Source: CALCMJ01 sp964475415
GTDB taxonomy: Bacteria > Bacteroidota > Bacteroidia > Chitinophagales > Saprospiraceae
NCBI GenBank assembly: GCA_964475415.1
Contig: CAYYWZ010000008.1
Location: forward strand, 26,056 to 90,055
DNA length: 64,000 nt
Direction of reading: 5' to 3'
A program made the translations under genes and the position numbers. The notes under the pieces were generated by a model, which was given only the letters and a program-made list of their open reading frames with translations, ran no database searches and had not been told where the DNA came from. Below, piece by piece: positions 1 through 9,041 of this stretch (the first letter of the stretch is position 1; each line of letters starts with the position of its first letter).

Positions 1-20
1 ATACTAAAAGCAAATAATAA

Positions 21-998
21 TTGATAAGCCTTCTACAAACAAATCTCTTTTTAAGTCCATTCTTTCTAGCGGGGTTAGCGATAGTGGTGAGGATAGTCGG
101 TTTTGTTAAGCCTGTAAGTTATGAGCTAAGTAGTACGGATAGTCCAGTATTTGCAAATATTTATCATATGCTGGGTTCTGATAGCGTGAGAATTATTATA
201 ACTATCTTGCTGATATACGTTCAGGCAATTATGATCAATAGGATCGCACTTAAGAATAAGCTAATGCGAAGTCCTAATTATCTGCCAGCTTTCTTTTACA
301 TACTGATTATGAGTTTTATACCTCAGTTCCATCAGTTTCATCCGCTTTTATTAGCAAATACCTTCTTTATATTATGTATAGGAGAGCTTTTTAAAACCTA
401 TAAAAATCCTAATTCAGCTAAGATTATCTTCAATGCTGGATTATTCCTTAGTATTTCTGTATTGCTTTATTTGCCTTTCTTATTCATGTACCTTCTATGC
501 TCTTTAGCATTATTGCTTATAAGGTCTTATAATGTATTGGAACGTATACAGCTATTGATCGGATTTTCTTCTGTCTTGGTATTATTAGCGTATTGGCTTT
601 TTTATACTGGAAAGATCAGCAATTTCATTTCAGTTTATTTTATAAATAATCTATCGATGCCTTCTAATATTTTCTCTGGAAGCGAGCAAGGCTTTATAGT
701 GCTAGCGGTACTGATGACCCTGGTCGTTATTAACGTGCTATATTACAGGGGAGCAATAGCTAAAAAAGGGATACAAGTAGAAAAGAAAATAGATGTGCTA
801 TATTGGATTCTCATACTCAGTATACCTACGGTTTTTTTCTGGGTAAAACTAGATATTCTTCATATGTTAATCTTAGCCTTTCCACTTTCTATAATGCTTA
901 GCATGCTTATACAAAATATCAGAAATATAGCCTTTTCTGAATTACTTGCTCTGTCCCTATTAGGTTTACTATTTTCCTTTCAGTTTCTTATATCTTAA
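21..998 (+). CDS. Polytopic membrane protein, DUF6427-like
   Basis: A 325-residue, very hydrophobic protein with about nine or ten predicted membrane helices and no soluble domain or catalytic motif that I can see. Its length, its MISLLQTN-type start and its all-helical layout resemble the DUF6427 family of Bacteroidota inner-membrane proteins, whose function is unknown. The start is TTG at 21; an in-frame TAA lies directly upstream (18-20), so the frame cannot begin earlier. The next gene is 167 bases away on the same strand and need not be cotranscribed. The membrane nature is clear; the family name is from memory. Confidence 0.7.
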   Translation: MISLLQTNLFLSPFFLAGLAIVVRIVGFVKPVSYELSSTDSPVFANIYHMLGSDSVRIIITILLIYVQAIMINRIALKNKLMRSPNYLPAFFYILIMSFIPQFHQFHPLLLANTFFILCIGELFKTYKNPNSAKIIFNAGLFLSISVLLYLPFLFMYLLCSLALLLIRSYNVLERIQLLIGFSSVLVLLAYWLFYTGKISNFISVYFINNLSMPSNIFSGSEQGFIVLAVLMTLVVINVLYYRGAIAKKGIQVEKKIDVLYWILILSIPTVFFWVKLDILHMLILAFPLSIMLSMLIQNIRNIAFSELLALSLLGLLFSFQFLIS

Positions 999-1039
999 AA
1001 TTCCTTAAGTACTAGGTTTTGTTAAAGATTTTATAAAAT

Positions 1040-1080
1040 GTACCTTAGAATTATACAAAGGTACTTAAGACATACTTTTT
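1040..1080 (+). terminator. Possible weak terminator hairpin
   Basis: GTACCTT (1040-1046) pairs perfectly with AAGGTAC (1058-1064) around an 11-base loop, and a short T run follows near 1075-1080. A larger 9-bp inverted repeat, CTTAAGTAC at 1004-1012 and GTACTTAAG at 1061-1069, overlaps it, so the RNA could adopt two alternative folds. It lies between the membrane protein gene and the DsbD-alpha gene and could end the first or attenuate the second. The stem is short and AT-rich, so the call is weak. Confidence 0.3.
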
Positions 1081-1165
1081 TATCTTAAAACATTGTTAAT
1101 CAACCGAGAGAATAGATTTTATTCAATCAAATCTTCGAAATTAGAGTTCATATAATTTTATCGAA

Positions 1166-1621
1166 ATGAAGAAAATAGGAATAAGTATTTTATTGTGCCT
1201 GATGTTAGTTGGATTTAACGTATTATCTGCTCAGGCGCCCAAAGTTGTAAAATGGGAAGTTACTAAAGGTGCAATAGATGATGACGTTGTAGAAATCCAC
1301 ATCAATGCAGAGATAGATAATAAATGGAAATTATATTCTCAGCACACCGCTGATGGTGGTCCGGTACCGACCAGTTTTACATTTTTCCCTTCTGATTCTT
1401 ATGAGTTAGTAGGAGAAGTTAAAGAACTCTCAGATGCTATAGTTAATCATGATGAGCTTTTCGAAATAGAAGTAACAAGCTTTGTAAAATCAGCAGATTT
1501 TGTACAAAAAGTAAAGCTTAAGGATGGAAAGTCGATTATAAAAGGAGAAATTAGATATATGACCTGCAACGGACATCAATGTCTGCCTCCTCAGGATATC
1601 CCTTTTGAAATAAAGATATAA
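1166..1621 (+). CDS. Stand-alone periplasmic DsbD-alpha-like thiol protein
   Basis: This 151-residue protein has a signal peptide (about residues 1-22, ending LSAQA) followed by one domain like the N-terminal alpha domain of DsbD. Near the C-terminus, C134 and C139 (motif CNGHQCLPP) match the cysteine pair that in DsbD-alpha receives electrons from the membrane domain and passes them to periplasmic partners. The same motif occurs twice in the next gene, 50 bases downstream, so this is effectively a third, unfused copy of that domain. It probably relays reductant from the neighbouring DsbD to another periplasmic client such as a cytochrome c maturation thioredoxin; the client is unknown. Confidence 0.8.
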   Translation: MKKIGISILLCLMLVGFNVLSAQAPKVVKWEVTKGAIDDDVVEIHINAEIDNKWKLYSQHTADGGPVPTSFTFFPSDSYELVGEVKELSDAIVNHDELFEIEVTSFVKSADFVQKVKLKDGKSIIKGEIRYMTCNGHQCLPPQDIPFEIKI

Positions 1622-1671
1622 TTTCGAACGCCTAAGGAAAACAATATTTTCAATACAAGAATACAATAAAA

Positions 1672-4422
1672 ATGCTACGATTTCTGCAAGTTAGTCTTCT
1701 CATTTTAACTTCATTTTATCTTCAAGCTCAGATATTGACCCCTGTCAAATGGTCTTTTGATACAGAAGAACTTGGAAATGATGAATACAATCTAGTATAT
1801 ACAGCAACTATAGATAAAGGATGGACAGTTTATTCTCAGTTCACTAATGACGAAGGACCTGTACCTACATCGATAGAATATGATAATGGAGAGTTAATTG
1901 AAAAAATAGGGAGAGCAGAAGAATTTGGAAAAAAGAAAGAAGGGTTTGATAAAATATTTGAATTAGATGTAATCAAGTTTTTAGCTGATGAGCCATTTAT
2001 TATAAAGCAAAAGGTAAAGGTTAAGGATTACACGAAACCGCTAGCGGGTTATCTTACTTTTATGACCTGTGATAAGAGCAGATGTCTTCCACCTACAGAT
2101 TTAGATTTTTCTTTTACATTCAAAAAATCTGCCGACAAAGCACCTTCTGGCACTTCTAGTCTCGAGGCAACTCCAGCAGAAAAGAAAGAACAAATAGTAG
2201 AAACGAAAAAAGTAGAAACCGTAAAACAGCAAGCACAGGCTGCGGCACCAACTACGCAATCCACATCTACAGCAATACAGAATAATGTTTCAGCTGTAAA
2301 AGAAAAAAAGGTACCGACTGAATTTGCGAGTAGCAACATCCCTGATGAAAAAGAAGAAGTAAGCAAAGTAGCTCCAGTATCACAAAGCAATAAAGTTGCA
2401 GGTTTAGTATCAGCGGGACAGCCTACTAAAGATAATCCAGTCATATGGAATTTTAGTATAGAAGATCTGGGAAGTAAAGAATATAATCTCGTATATACGG
2501 CTGATATTCATCCTGAGTGGAATGCTTATTCTATGTACACTAATGATGATGGTCCTGTACCAACTTATATAGAGTACGAGTCGGAAGGTATAGAACTTCT
2601 AGGAAAAGCAGTAGAGTCAGGGGATAGGAAAGAAGGTCCAGATCCATTATTTGATAATGTTAATGTTATTAAGTTCTACGGAGGTACTCCCTTTGTTATC
2701 AAGCAAAAAATAAAAGTGGACAATCCTAGTACACCTATAATGGGTTATCTAGAATATATGGCCTGCGATAAGGCTCATTGTCTACCACCTCAGCCGATAG
2801 ATTTTCAGTTTGTTCCTGCTTTAGGACTTGCTAAGGAAAGATCACTAGCAGAAGATATCGCAACAGGAGTTGTAGCAGTTTCAGCAAACTTAGATGGCGA
2901 TTATATAGATCAAGAAATCTCTGCCTTGAGAGAAACCTTTGTTACGCCCTTAGGAGATTGTGGAACAGTCGAAGAAAGAAGTGGATTACACTGGTCATTT
3001 TTATTTGGATTCTTAGGCGGTTTGTTAGCCTTATTGACACCTTGTGTATTTCCTATGATTCCGCTTACTGTAAGTTTTTTTACAAAAGACACGAAGAGAA
3101 AGGGATGGGTTAATGGAGTTTTATACGGATTATCTATCATAGTTATCTATGTTGCATTAGGACTTATGATTACTGCATTCTTTGGTGATGAAGCATTGAA
3201 TCGGTTGTCAACTAACTGGATAGCTAATACCGCTTTCTTTGTGATATTTATCATTTTCGCATTTTCCTTTTTTGGATTTTACGAAATACAATTACCTAAC
3301 TCATGGGCCAACAAGAGTGATAGTATGGCTGATAAAGGTGGATTAATAGGAATATTTTTTATGGCCTTCACTTTAGCGTTAGTTTCGTTTTCTTGTACAG
3401 GACCGATTATAGGAACAGCTATTGTTTCTTCGGCCACAAGTAAGCTAGGTCCCTTTATTGTCATGCTTGGATTTTCGTTAGCGTTGGCCTTGCCTTTTGG
3501 TGTTTTTGCGGCTATTCCAGCTTTACTTAATAGTCTACCTAAGTCAGGAAGTTGGATGACTTCTGTTAAAGTAGTACTAGGTTTTCTAGAACTAGCACTG
3601 GCCTTTAAATTCTTATCTGTAGCTGATATGACGAATCACTGGGGATTCCTTAAGTATGAATTATTTATGGGATTATGGGTGGTAATATTTGCAGCCATGA
3701 CCTTGTATCTTTTTGGGTTTATAAAGTTTCCGCATGATAGTCCGCTTAAGAAATTATCACCTGCTAGGTGGGCCTTTGCGCTTAGCTCTCTTGCAGCGAC
3801 GGTATATCTTGCTACAGGATTTATGTATAGCGATACCATAAAAAGTTATGAATCTAAAGCGCTCATGAGTGGTATATCTCCACCGTCTAACTATAATTTT
3901 TTCTTGCCAGAACCTGAGGTAGATCCAGAAATGAAAAAACGATTTCCTTCATTTTCTAAGTGTGCTAACAATATAGATTGTTTTAAGGATTATTATGAAG
4001 GTATGAGTTACGCTAGGGAAATCAATAAGCCGGCGCTTATAGATATGACAGGACATGGATGTGTAAATTGTAGAAAAACAGAAGAACATATCTGGGTGAG
4101 AGATAATATAAGGAATAAGCTGAATAATGATTTTGTTTTGATATCCCTCTATGTGGATGATGACAAAAAATTAGACAAGACTTACATCTCTAAGAAGCGT
4201 CAGAAGAAACTTAGAAATGTAGGAAATAAGTGGGCAGATTTTCAGATTATAAATTTTGAACAGAACTCGCAGCCACTATATATTATGGTTACACCAGATG
4301 AGGAAGTGATTGCAGCGCCTAGAGGATATGAATCAGGAGCTAGTGGTTACAACGAATATCTAGAATGTGGACTACAGACTTATGAAAAAGTAAAAGGGCC
4401 AATAGGGCAGTTGTTGAAATAA
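1672..4422 (+). CDS. dsbD: Thiol:disulfide interchange protein DsbD with doubled alpha domain
   Basis: DsbD carries electrons from cytoplasmic thioredoxin across the inner membrane to periplasmic thiol proteins. Domain order in 916 residues: signal peptide (1-20); first DsbD-alpha domain (about 20-155, ending CDKSRCLPP); a low-complexity Ala/Thr/Lys/Gln linker (about 155-250); a second alpha domain (about 255-380, CDKAHCLPP); a membrane domain of about eight helices (440-735) with the redox cysteines C458 (TPCVFPM) and C575 (SCTGPIIG); and a C-terminal thioredoxin-like domain with C797-V-N-C800. E. coli DsbD has one alpha domain, so the duplication is unusual. The stand-alone alpha protein just upstream is probably cotranscribed. 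Redox motifs are complete in all modules. Confidence 0.92.
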   Translation: MLRFLQVSLLILTSFYLQAQILTPVKWSFDTEELGNDEYNLVYTATIDKGWTVYSQFTNDEGPVPTSIEYDNGELIEKIGRAEEFGKKKEGFDKIFELDVIKFLADEPFIIKQKVKVKDYTKPLAGYLTFMTCDKSRCLPPTDLDFSFTFKKSADKAPSGTSSLEATPAEKKEQIVETKKVETVKQQAQAAAPTTQSTSTAIQNNVSAVKEKKVPTEFASSNIPDEKEEVSKVAPVSQSNKVAGLVSAGQPTKDNPVIWNFSIEDLGSKEYNLVYTADIHPEWNAYSMYTNDDGPVPTYIEYESEGIELLGKAVESGDRKEGPDPLFDNVNVIKFYGGTPFVIKQKIKVDNPSTPIMGYLEYMACDKAHCLPPQPIDFQFVPALGLAKERSLAEDIATGVVAVSANLDGDYIDQEISALRETFVTPLGDCGTVEERSGLHWSFLFGFLGGLLALLTPCVFPMIPLTVSFFTKDTKRKGWVNGVLYGLSIIVIYVALGLMITAFFGDEALNRLSTNWIANTAFFVIFIIFAFSFFGFYEIQLPNSWANKSDSMADKGGLIGIFFMAFTLALVSFSCTGPIIGTAIVSSATSKLGPFIVMLGFSLALALPFGVFAAIPALLNSLPKSGSWMTSVKVVLGFLELALAFKFLSVADMTNHWGFLKYELFMGLWVVIFAAMTLYLFGFIKFPHDSPLKKLSPARWAFALSSLAATVYLATGFMYSDTIKSYESKALMSGISPPSNYNFFLPEPEVDPEMKKRFPSFSKCANNIDCFKDYYEGMSYAREINKPALIDMTGHGCVNCRKTEEHIWVRDNIRNKLNNDFVLISLYVDDDKKLDKTYISKKRQKKLRNVGNKWADFQIINFEQNSQPLYIMVTPDEEVIAAPRGYESGASGYNEYLECGLQTYEKVKGPIGQLLK

Positions 4423-4443
4423 GTGAAATAAAAACATCGAAAT

Positions 4444-4486
4444 AAAAAACCATATGCTTGTCAAAATGTATATGGTTTTTTGTTTT
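4444..4486. terminator. Bidirectional Rho-independent terminator
   Basis: AAAAACCATAT on the left pairs with ATATGGTTTTT on the right (about 4446-4455 and 4470-4481), with A and T tracts flanking on both sides. It sits between the convergent dsbD and CotH genes and can end transcription from either direction. Confidence 0.8.
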
Positions 4487-4512
4487 AGGATATCCCCATT
4501 GACATAGACATA

Positions 4513-6831
4513 TTAAAAAATACTTATAGGGATGGTTTTAAAATCATCATCTTCTGCTGTCATCTTCAGATAGTAAAGACCAGATGCTAGATTACTTATA
4601 TCATAGGATGCTAAAGATTGTACAATAATGTTTTCTTTCGATAGCACCTTCCTTCCGAGAGCATCGTACAATTCTATATTTTTGATAAAACATATTCCGT
4701 TTTTGCAGATAATTTGCATGACATCACTAGTAGGATTAGGAACTATTTTTATCTCTTCAAACTGGATTTCTGTAATATTGCAAATATCATCAGAACTATC
4801 GAGCCCATATAACTCATGTAGTTGTTTTCTGACAATACAGCTCCGTTCTCTCATAAATACGATCATATCATCCGAGATATCATTTTTCCAGCTAGAGATA
4901 CTCTCAGGATAATTCCATCTTGTTATATGATCAGCCATACCTTGTTGGAAAGTGCCTTTCACCATTTCTAGTTGAGTAAGTAAGTCTTCTAGAGAAAAGA
5001 AGTTGTCTAACATAAAGATATATCGATCATAGAACTGTTGTCTGAAAGTTTCATTATCAAATAACTCAACGAAAGGTTCATTAGCACAATGTGGCCCCTG
5101 ATGATCTAGTTCATTTTCTAGTACCCAAAGAAACATGTTTCTCTCATAATCGTCGAATGCAGCATCTAAGTCTTTGATTATCCACTTCCATTTTCCACCT
5201 TCTATCTCCGGTCGCCAAAATTCATTATTATTACAAGGCCAATCTATATTTCGGAAATAGGTTTCTATGATGATGTAATCTATAAAATTAGCAATATCCA
5301 TCTGATCATTCACTATAGCATAGTTTGACGGATCAGAAAGGTCATTAGACTGCATAAAGGAAACCATATCGAAGTAGTGATTATCCTCTTCCCAATTAAA
5401 TCTATTTATATCCTCCTTTTCTATTCCAGTATGTCCAGCCAAAAACCATTCGTCTACTTTTTCCCTAAGACTGTGCATACCCCAGAATTCACCGTTAAGA
5501 AATACCATCACTGGTCTATAGTCTTGCATATGCAGATCTAATGGTCTTGCAAGCTCCTGGATAAACGCGTCCTTGATAATAGCATCTCCATTCCATGCAC
5601 CCATAGTTGTACGGAGTAATAATCGTTTATATTTTTGTATTGGATTAGTATCAAAAAAAGGATATTCAAAATATTCTTTACCGTAACTATTTCGTGCGTA
5701 GAGACGTAAAGATTTTTGAGTACTATGCCTAGTCTTTCCGCCGTGAGTTCTTATACCAGCATCTTGAGAAAAAATATAATCACCTTTCTCATCGAAGTAG
5801 CTAAAGTGGACATCTCTTTCCCATTCTATACCTTTCTGAAAACAGTTTCCAGACCACTCGGGGTTATCGGGGTCATAATGATCACCAGTTACATAGATCC
5901 CGGAAGCATCACTAAAAAAATTATTTTCATCCGTGGTAAGAGAAATAACAGGGTAGGGATAATTGTAGAAATCGGCAGGCCCTACAAAATAAGTTTTAGT
6001 ATAGATAGGACTATTCCTTTGTCCATTTCTGAATGAAGCAAATCGTACAACATTGCCTTTACTCAGTTTTTCTTGCGGGGATTCCCATGCCTTATATACA
6101 ATTAGATTTTGGGCAGGTGTGTTTGGAATTTCAGAAAGTGTATTCTCATCGTTGTTAACATCTTTTATATCTATCGGAGTGACATAAGGAAAACTTTCTG
6201 AAGAAGGAATAGAACCATCTAGTGTGTAATAAATTTCGTCTCCGAGTTGTTCTTCTAAGGTTAGAGAAAAAGATTCGGTATAAAATCCTGACTCTATATC
6301 GCTAGTTACGATGTTATTTTCATTATTCGTTTTTCCGGGAGTTGAATTATGGGTCTTTTCCCAGATATCACCACCATCTGGCACCCTTGCATAAGACATA
6401 TCTTCTGCGAGTGAAATAGCCGATAGTTTATCTATGATCGTACCTTGATTATCTGATAAGAATAGCGATTCTCCATCAGCTGAGATCTTGAAGTTACTAT
6501 GGATTTCTCCACCTTGGATAAGATCTTTGTCAGAGGCAATGATCATTAGAAATTCCTTAGGAGCAATAGAGATGTCAGGGAACTTCCATTTTTTAAGTTG
6601 ACTACTATTGTCACTTAGATAGAAATCAGAAAGTTGTATTACTTCATTTCCTTTATTATATATTTCTATCCAGTCGCTTGCTTCTCCGAATACGTCTATG
6701 TAAGATAATTCGTTATCAGATACTATCTCGTTGATGTAGATGTTTTGACTAGATATAGAATGACATAGGCAGATTCCTAAGATTAGGAATATAGATTTTG
6801 ATAATCTATTTATGCCATGGCTATTGTTCAT
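4513..6831 (-). CDS. Secreted CotH-kinase protein with lamin-tail and T9SS sorting domains
   Basis: A 772-residue T9SS cargo. Order: signal peptide (about 1-28, ending SISSQ); a lamin-tail domain (about 30-140) opening INEIVSDN; a chitobiase C-terminal-like beta domain (about 180-225, YYTLDGSIPS); a CotH-type protein kinase domain (about 290-650) with LNGEFWGMHSLREK and, near residue 550, WKWIIKDLDAAF, which holds the family's acidic metal-binding residues; and a T9SS type A sorting domain (about 695-772, starting VPNPTS). CotH kinases phosphorylate secreted proteins in spore coats and eukaryotic hosts; in Bacteroidota they are usually T9SS-exported and their targets are unknown. The gene is alone on this strand, convergent with dsbD and divergent from the helicase gene. 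Confidence 0.85.
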   Translation of the reverse strand: MNNSHGINRLSKSIFLILGICLCHSISSQNIYINEIVSDNELSYIDVFGEASDWIEIYNKGNEVIQLSDFYLSDNSSQLKKWKFPDISIAPKEFLMIIASDKDLIQGGEIHSNFKISADGESLFLSDNQGTIIDKLSAISLAEDMSYARVPDGGDIWEKTHNSTPGKTNNENNIVTSDIESGFYTESFSLTLEEQLGDEIYYTLDGSIPSSESFPYVTPIDIKDVNNDENTLSEIPNTPAQNLIVYKAWESPQEKLSKGNVVRFASFRNGQRNSPIYTKTYFVGPADFYNYPYPVISLTTDENNFFSDASGIYVTGDHYDPDNPEWSGNCFQKGIEWERDVHFSYFDEKGDYIFSQDAGIRTHGGKTRHSTQKSLRLYARNSYGKEYFEYPFFDTNPIQKYKRLLLRTTMGAWNGDAIIKDAFIQELARPLDLHMQDYRPVMVFLNGEFWGMHSLREKVDEWFLAGHTGIEKEDINRFNWEEDNHYFDMVSFMQSNDLSDPSNYAIVNDQMDIANFIDYIIIETYFRNIDWPCNNNEFWRPEIEGGKWKWIIKDLDAAFDDYERNMFLWVLENELDHQGPHCANEPFVELFDNETFRQQFYDRYIFMLDNFFSLEDLLTQLEMVKGTFQQGMADHITRWNYPESISSWKNDISDDMIVFMRERSCIVRKQLHELYGLDSSDDICNITEIQFEEIKIVPNPTSDVMQIICKNGICFIKNIELYDALGRKVLSKENIIVQSLASYDISNLASGLYYLKMTAEDDDFKTIPISIF

Positions 6832-7154
6832 GTAAACTATTGCTTTCTCTATTGAATGTATAAGATAGCTTATATATTATGTAAGTTCAAAGAAACTAAT
6901 TAACTATTATATTTTATAAGACAATTTTACCGCAGAGTAAAGTTATGTGCTTTTTTGAGGATTAGATAAGTTTTATGGCTAAGTAAATTAAGGTGTATTA
7001 TAGATGATAGAAAAGATTACTATAATAAAGCGTCTTATTGCAGAGCAGAAAAGGATAGACTATAATCATTCAAAAATGGGCATAGGCCTACCTTTTGCTA
7101 TAGAAAAAGCAATAAAGCACTTATATATCGGATTAAAAACTTCATCTTTGCGCC
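6832..7154. promoter_or_regulatory. Divergent intergenic region, no defined element
   Basis: This AT-rich gap of about 320 bases separates two divergent genes and must carry promoters for both, but I see no convincing TTTG/TAnnTTTG pair. CATCTTTG at 7143-7150 resembles a -7 box but lies only four bases before the helicase ATG. A 54-codon open frame (7004-7168) overlaps the helicase start and has no recognisable product. Confidence 0.4.
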
Positions 7155-8948
7155 ATGAATTCATTTAAAGAGTCAGGTCTAAGACCAGAGATTATCAAGG
7201 CGATAGATGAAATGGGGTTTGTTAAGCCGACTACTATACAGGAAAAAGCGATTCCTAAACTTCTAGAATCTGAAAGGGATCTTATCGGTCTTGCTCAGAC
7301 GGGGACAGGAAAAACTGCTGCTTTTAGTCTTCCATTACTACATAAAGTAGATGAGAATAACAAAAGTGTGCAGATGATCGTTCTTTGTCCTACCAGAGAA
7401 TTATGTCTCCAAATTGCAAAAAATATCAAAGACTATTCTAAGTATTTGAAAGCTATAAATGTAGCAGCAGTTTATGGAGGTGCTAATATTTCTGATCAGA
7501 TAAGAGAAATTAAGAGAGGTGCACAGATTATTGTAGGAACGCCTGGTAGAACTGTGGATCTAATAAAGAGAAAGCGACTTAACTTAGAAAATATAAATTG
7601 GCTTGTTCTAGATGAAGCTGATGAGATGCTTTCTATGGGATTCAAAGAAGAGCTCAATGAAATATTAGGAGCCACTAATAGTGAAAAGCAAGTGCTACTA
7701 TTTTCTGCAACCATGCCTAAGCAAATGGTAAAGATTGCTAGAAAATATATGAAGGACCCTATAGAGGTTTCTTCTGGTGATATGCAGGTAAGTACAACAG
7801 ATGTCAAGCACGGATATTATATCGTCAACGCTCGAGATCGATACGAAGCGCTGAAGAGAATTGCTGATATCAATCCAGATATATATGCTATCATTTTTTG
7901 CAGAACGAGAGCTGGTACTAAGGAGGTTGCAGAAAAACTCAATGCAGATGGGTATAGCTCTGATGCTATACATGGGGATCTTTCTCAGGCGCAGAGAGAT
8001 TATGTGATGAACAAATTCAAGACGAAACAATTGCAATTACTGGTTGCTACAGATGTAGCTGCTAGAGGAGTAGATGTCAATAATCTTACCCATGTAATAA
8101 ATTATAAGCTGCCTGATGAAAATGAAGTGTATGTCCACAGATCAGGACGAACAGGTAGAGCTGGTAATAAGGGTATCTCTCTTTCTATAATTCACTCTAG
8201 GGAAAAAAATAAAATAAGATACCTAGAAAAGAAAATAGGAAATGAAATAGAGTTGCTGAAGTTACCTACTGGTGAAGAAATATGTGAAAAACAATTATTT
8301 AAATTGGTAGATAAAGTAGAGACCATAGATGTCAATGAGGCAGAAATAGAAAAATTTCTTCCTTATATCAACAAGAAATTAAACTGGTTATCCAGAGAAG
8401 ATCTTATAAAGCATTTTGTTTCTGTAGAATTCAATAGATTTCTAAAGTATTATAAGGATGCGCGAGATCTCAACTACACTGGTAGATCTGATGGGCGTTC
8501 TGACGGTAGGGGAGAAAGAGGTAATAGACGCGATAGAGGTGGCAGAGATAGAGGAGGACGTAATAGAAGTGGCACAAGAGAAGGGCGTAGAGAAGGCCGA
8601 TCTCGTGACAGAAGGGATGAAGGAGGTAAGCGTGATTACCAAAGAAATGAAAATCAGACACGTTTCTTTATCAATGTAGGATCAAAACATAAAATTACTG
8701 CCGGTAGTCTAATGCAACTTATAAACTCTTCGATGAAAGGAAAGACCTTTGATTTTGGTAAGATAGAAATCATGAAACCATTTTCTTTCTTTGAGGTAGA
8801 TAATGATGTCAAAAAGGATATTGTAAATGCTTTTAAGGATACTAAGTTTAAAGGGAACAAGGTGATAGTAGAAGAAGCAAAAGAAAAACCTACGGGGAAA
8901 TCGTCTAAAAGTAAGAAAGGGAAACGTAGAAAAAGAGATAGAGAATAA
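7155..8948 (+). CDS. deaD: DEAD-box ATP-dependent RNA helicase (DeaD/CsdA type)
   Basis: This 597-residue helicase unwinds RNA, typically in ribosome assembly, RNA decay and cold adaptation. Motifs in order: Q motif around the TTIQEKAIP segment; AQTGTGKT (Walker A); PTRELC; TPGR; DEAD box as LDEADEML; SAT; then in the second RecA domain IIFCRTRAG, ATDVAARGVDV and HRSGRTGRAG. From about 440 to 505 there is an Arg/Gly/Asp-rich tail, followed by a DbpA-like RNA-binding domain (about 510-580) and a basic C-terminus. This layout is typical of DeaD/CsdA rather than RhlE, which lacks the DbpA-type domain. It is a single-gene unit with its own terminator. Confidence 0.92.
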   Translation: MNSFKESGLRPEIIKAIDEMGFVKPTTIQEKAIPKLLESERDLIGLAQTGTGKTAAFSLPLLHKVDENNKSVQMIVLCPTRELCLQIAKNIKDYSKYLKAINVAAVYGGANISDQIREIKRGAQIIVGTPGRTVDLIKRKRLNLENINWLVLDEADEMLSMGFKEELNEILGATNSEKQVLLFSATMPKQMVKIARKYMKDPIEVSSGDMQVSTTDVKHGYYIVNARDRYEALKRIADINPDIYAIIFCRTRAGTKEVAEKLNADGYSSDAIHGDLSQAQRDYVMNKFKTKQLQLLVATDVAARGVDVNNLTHVINYKLPDENEVYVHRSGRTGRAGNKGISLSIIHSREKNKIRYLEKKIGNEIELLKLPTGEEICEKQLFKLVDKVETIDVNEAEIEKFLPYINKKLNWLSREDLIKHFVSVEFNRFLKYYKDARDLNYTGRSDGRSDGRGERGNRRDRGGRDRGGRNRSGTREGRREGRSRDRRDEGGKRDYQRNENQTRFFINVGSKHKITAGSLMQLINSSMKGKTFDFGKIEIMKPFSFFEVDNDVKKDIVNAFKDTKFKGNKVIVEEAKEKPTGKSSKSKKGKRRKRDRE

Positions 8949-8954
8949 TTATAT

Positions 8955-8987
8955 AAAAAAGGCGCAGATAATTCTGCGCCTTTTTTT
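8955..8987 (+). terminator. Strong Rho-independent terminator after the helicase
   Basis: GGCGCAGA (8961-8968), loop TAAT, then TCTGCGCC (8973-8980), with six As before and seven Ts after. This is a near-ideal hairpin that can serve both the helicase gene and the convergent pirin gene. Confidence 0.93.
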
Positions 8988-9041
8988 ACATCCAACAGGT
9001 AATAACAAATCTTTATAGATTCACTTAGAGATAATTCTGGT

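Noticed and set aside
2049..2444. 131-codon minus-strand frame within dsbD
   Set aside because: It mirrors the Ala/Thr/Lys linker of DsbD; Cys- and Ser-rich composition is an antisense artefact.
7143..7150. CATCTTTG as the helicase promoter
   Set aside because: Only four bases before the ATG and without a -33 partner, so transcription would begin inside the gene.
7004..7168. 54-codon frame before and overlapping the helicase start
   Set aside because: Starts plainly (MIEKITIIKRLIAEQ) but has no domain, no known family and overlaps the helicase ATG; not enough to call.
8458..8679. Plus-strand frame overlapping the Arg/Gly-rich tail of the helicase
   Set aside because: The repeated AGA/GGT-type codons of the tail keep other frames open by chance; no recognisable protein.
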